Shown: one piece after another, positions 43,254 through 44,339 of the stretch
How positions within the stretch are numbered: position 1 is the stretch's first letter
Layout: the number at the start of each line of letters is the position of its first letter
NCBI GenBank assembly: GCA_003213095.1
Contig: QCNV01000011.1
Span: forward strand, 1 to 44,339
DNA length: 44,339 nucleotides
Reading direction: 5' to 3'
DNA from: SAR202 cluster bacterium AG-426-M11
GTDB taxonomy: Bacteria; Chloroflexota; Dehalococcoidia; Lucifugimonadales; UBA826
Program-made: the position numbers and the translations under genes
The notes under the pieces: model-generated
Databases searched by the model: none
What the model was told of the DNA's origin: nothing
The model's input: the letters and a program-made list of their open reading frames with translations, nothing else

Positions 43254-43282
43254 TTGACTTACATATTTGTCAAGGGTGTAAA
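43254..43282 (+). promoter_or_regulatory. Probable peroxiredoxin promoter
   Basis: TTGACT (43254-43259), 17-base spacer and TGTAAA (43277-43282). TTGAC and GTCAA at 43254-43273 also form an inverted repeat over the -35 region. The leader to the GTG start would be about 33 bases. Confidence 0.35.
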
Positions 43283-43321
43283 GTTCATTGAGATTTTTGT
43301 ATAAACAAATAGGAGGAAAAC

Positions 43322-43765
43322 GTGAATATTCCAGACGTCACATTGCATGATCTAGACAGACAGCCTGTCAACCTAAAAACTTTTGAAGGGAAAAAAACTA
43401 TAATTGCCTTTTTCCCTGGAGCATTTACAGGAGGCTGCACGGAAGAATTATGTACTTTCCAATCAGACCTACAACAATTCAACGAGCTTAATGTTCAAAT
43501 TGTTGGAATTTCTGTTGATTCACCATTCGCTTTATCAGGTTGGGCACAAGCTAACGATATTTCTTTTCCACTACTCAGTGACTATAACAAAGAATGTATT
43601 AAATTATTTGATGTTGAATTTAAGGGGTTGGCCGGATTGGAAGGATACGTTTCATCTAACAGAGCAGTGTTCATTGCAAATCCAGCAGGCGAAATCACAT
43701 ACAAATGGGTAGCAGAAAACCCCGGAGTGTTACCTGATTTTGAAGAAATAAAAAACAATCTCTAA
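43322..43765 (+). CDS. Peroxiredoxin (AhpC/TSA family, BCP/PrxQ or AhpE-like)
   Basis: A 147-residue thiol peroxidase. The active site is P32-GAF-T36-GG-C39, the PxxxTxxC motif with peroxidatic Cys39. Cys44, five residues later, matches the resolving Cys of BCP/PrxQ enzymes (Cx4C). VGISVDSPFALSGWAQ and SNRAVFIANPAGEI with the conserved Arg follow. It has a GTG start with an excellent AGGAGG 6 bases upstream. It stands alone and diverges from the iron-binding protein, fitting a link between iron and peroxide stress. Confidence 0.94.
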   Translation: MNIPDVTLHDLDRQPVNLKTFEGKKTIIAFFPGAFTGGCTEELCTFQSDLQQFNELNVQIVGISVDSPFALSGWAQANDISFPLLSDYNKECIKLFDVEFKGLAGLEGYVSSNRAVFIANPAGEITYKWVAENPGVLPDFEEIKNNL

Positions 43766-43927
43766 TATAAATCAACAACTCGGCTCATCAGCAGTACTTA
43801 ATATGCCCATTTAAAAGGATAAAACTGTACATACAATTCCATCGATGAACTTGAATTAGCTTGAAATTTGAATGCAACAAACCTGTTAAACCAATCAAAT
43901 CCTCAGGCTAAAAAACCTTATTAAATC

Positions 43928-44339
43928 ATGAGTTTTCTTCAAAAAATCAAAGATAATACTAGAGATAAATCAAGAGATAATTTTTATCAACACTTAATAA
44001 ACCTAGGCATCGATGTGTCTTTAGCTGAAAGAGGCGCTAAAGAAGAAAAACTTTTAAACCCTTGGCATAGAAGAAGCTTGGGTATCATTAATATTAATTC
44101 AGATTCTTTAATAAGTTTTATCAACATAATAAAAAGAGACCGGGGTAAAGATACCCCTCCAAGATGGTGGTATTACTTTGCGATTCCATCAAAAACTTCT
44201 AAAAATAAAAGTGATTATATTGAAGTTAAATCAACAAGAATTAAATCCTTTCCAGTATTTGGTAAAGTAGAATCTATTAGGTGGGATTTTAATGCTAATG
44301 GAGAAATTTTAGCGGAAAGGTTTACTAAAGATTCAGAAA
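43928..44339 (+). CDS. Protein of unknown function, N-terminal part (runs off the window)
   Basis: An open frame from ATG 43928 continues to the right edge without a stop: 137 codons. It has no signal peptide or membrane segment. The first 20 residues are charged (SFLQKIKDNTRDKSRDNF). Later blocks include NPWHRRSLGIINI, PPRWWYYFAIPS and YIEVKSTRIKSFPVFGKV, a globular mixed pattern rich in aromatic residues. I do not recognise a family. No clear Shine-Dalgarno precedes the ATG. The 162 bases between it and the peroxiredoxin show no other feature. Confidence 0.7.
   Translation, partial: MSFLQKIKDNTRDKSRDNFYQHLINLGIDVSLAERGAKEEKLLNPWHRRSLGIININSDSLISFINIIKRDRGKDTPPRWWYYFAIPSKTSKNKSDYIEVKSTRIKSFPVFGKVESIRWDFNANGEILAERFTKDSE

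Noticed and set aside
43404-43712. Second frame over the peroxiredoxin gene
   Set aside because: Lies in another frame of a clear peroxiredoxin with an AGGAGG site.

Overview
The window is chromosomal DNA from an AT-rich, tightly packed free-living bacterium. Many genes abut or overlap by 1-22 bases, and several strong open frames start with GTG or TTG. The best guess is a marine Chloroflexota of the SAR202/Dehalococcoidia type. The hints are two luciferase-like flavin monooxygenases, acyl-CoA genes (two crotonases, a class III CoA-transferase, an acetyl-CoA synthetase), and solute-binding lipoproteins with EVVKEVEVP-type or PEPTAA-repeat linkers. No rRNA or marker phylogeny is available, so this placement is an inference. 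I see no phage, IS element, CRISPR array or other sign of recent transfer; it reads as a core-genome region.

Layout. 1-3.2 kb (+): the end of an A-type Fe-S carrier with a Gly/Cys-rich tail, a terminator, then a degenerate TyrA-like protein, aroA and gmk. 3.2-13.2 kb: a flavin monooxygenase (-), crotonase 1 and an M1 aminopeptidase (+), acsA and an M20 hydrolase (-), crotonase 2 and a CaiB-type CoA-transferase (+). 13.2-17.4 kb (+): moaD-moaE, tRNA-Ser(GCT), miaB, nadA, nadC. 17.4-26.8 kb (-): fmdB-dtd, and upstream of it a nine-gene cluster MFS-lspA-rluD-gltX-yqeY-purQ-eamA-eamA'-purL. 26.9-29.9 kb: thrC (+), facing an aminotransferase and a thioredoxin-fold protein (-).

29.9-35.6 kb: tRNA(CAT) followed by a YtkA/FixH-like membrane protein, a small lipoprotein, a large envelope protein with VWA-like and FHA-like parts, a cluster hyi - AroQ-like - cyclophilin lipoprotein (-), and tmRNA (ssrA). 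35.6-44.3 kb: a second flavin monooxygenase (+), a six-gene minus-strand cluster (binding protein, FecCD permease, ATPase, ferrochelatase, HAD dehalogenase, VUT/YhhQ family), a structured intergenic element with a terminator, an iron(III)-binding lipoprotein (-), a peroxiredoxin (+) and the start of an unknown gene (+).

The most interesting points are: (1) a type II dehydroquinase homologue that has lost several catalytic residues and sits next to a hydroxypyruvate-isomerase homologue; (2) a prephenate-dehydrogenase-like protein without the NAD glycine motif or catalytic histidine, coupled to aroA; (3) a MoaD whose Gly-Gly is followed by Ser-Lys, where the Gly-Gly codons also form the moaE ribosome site; (4) a structured element plus terminator ahead of the iron/haem/cobalamin-type ABC operon; (5) an EamA transporter split at an A7 run inside the purine cluster; (6) a crotonase lacking both catalytic glutamates.
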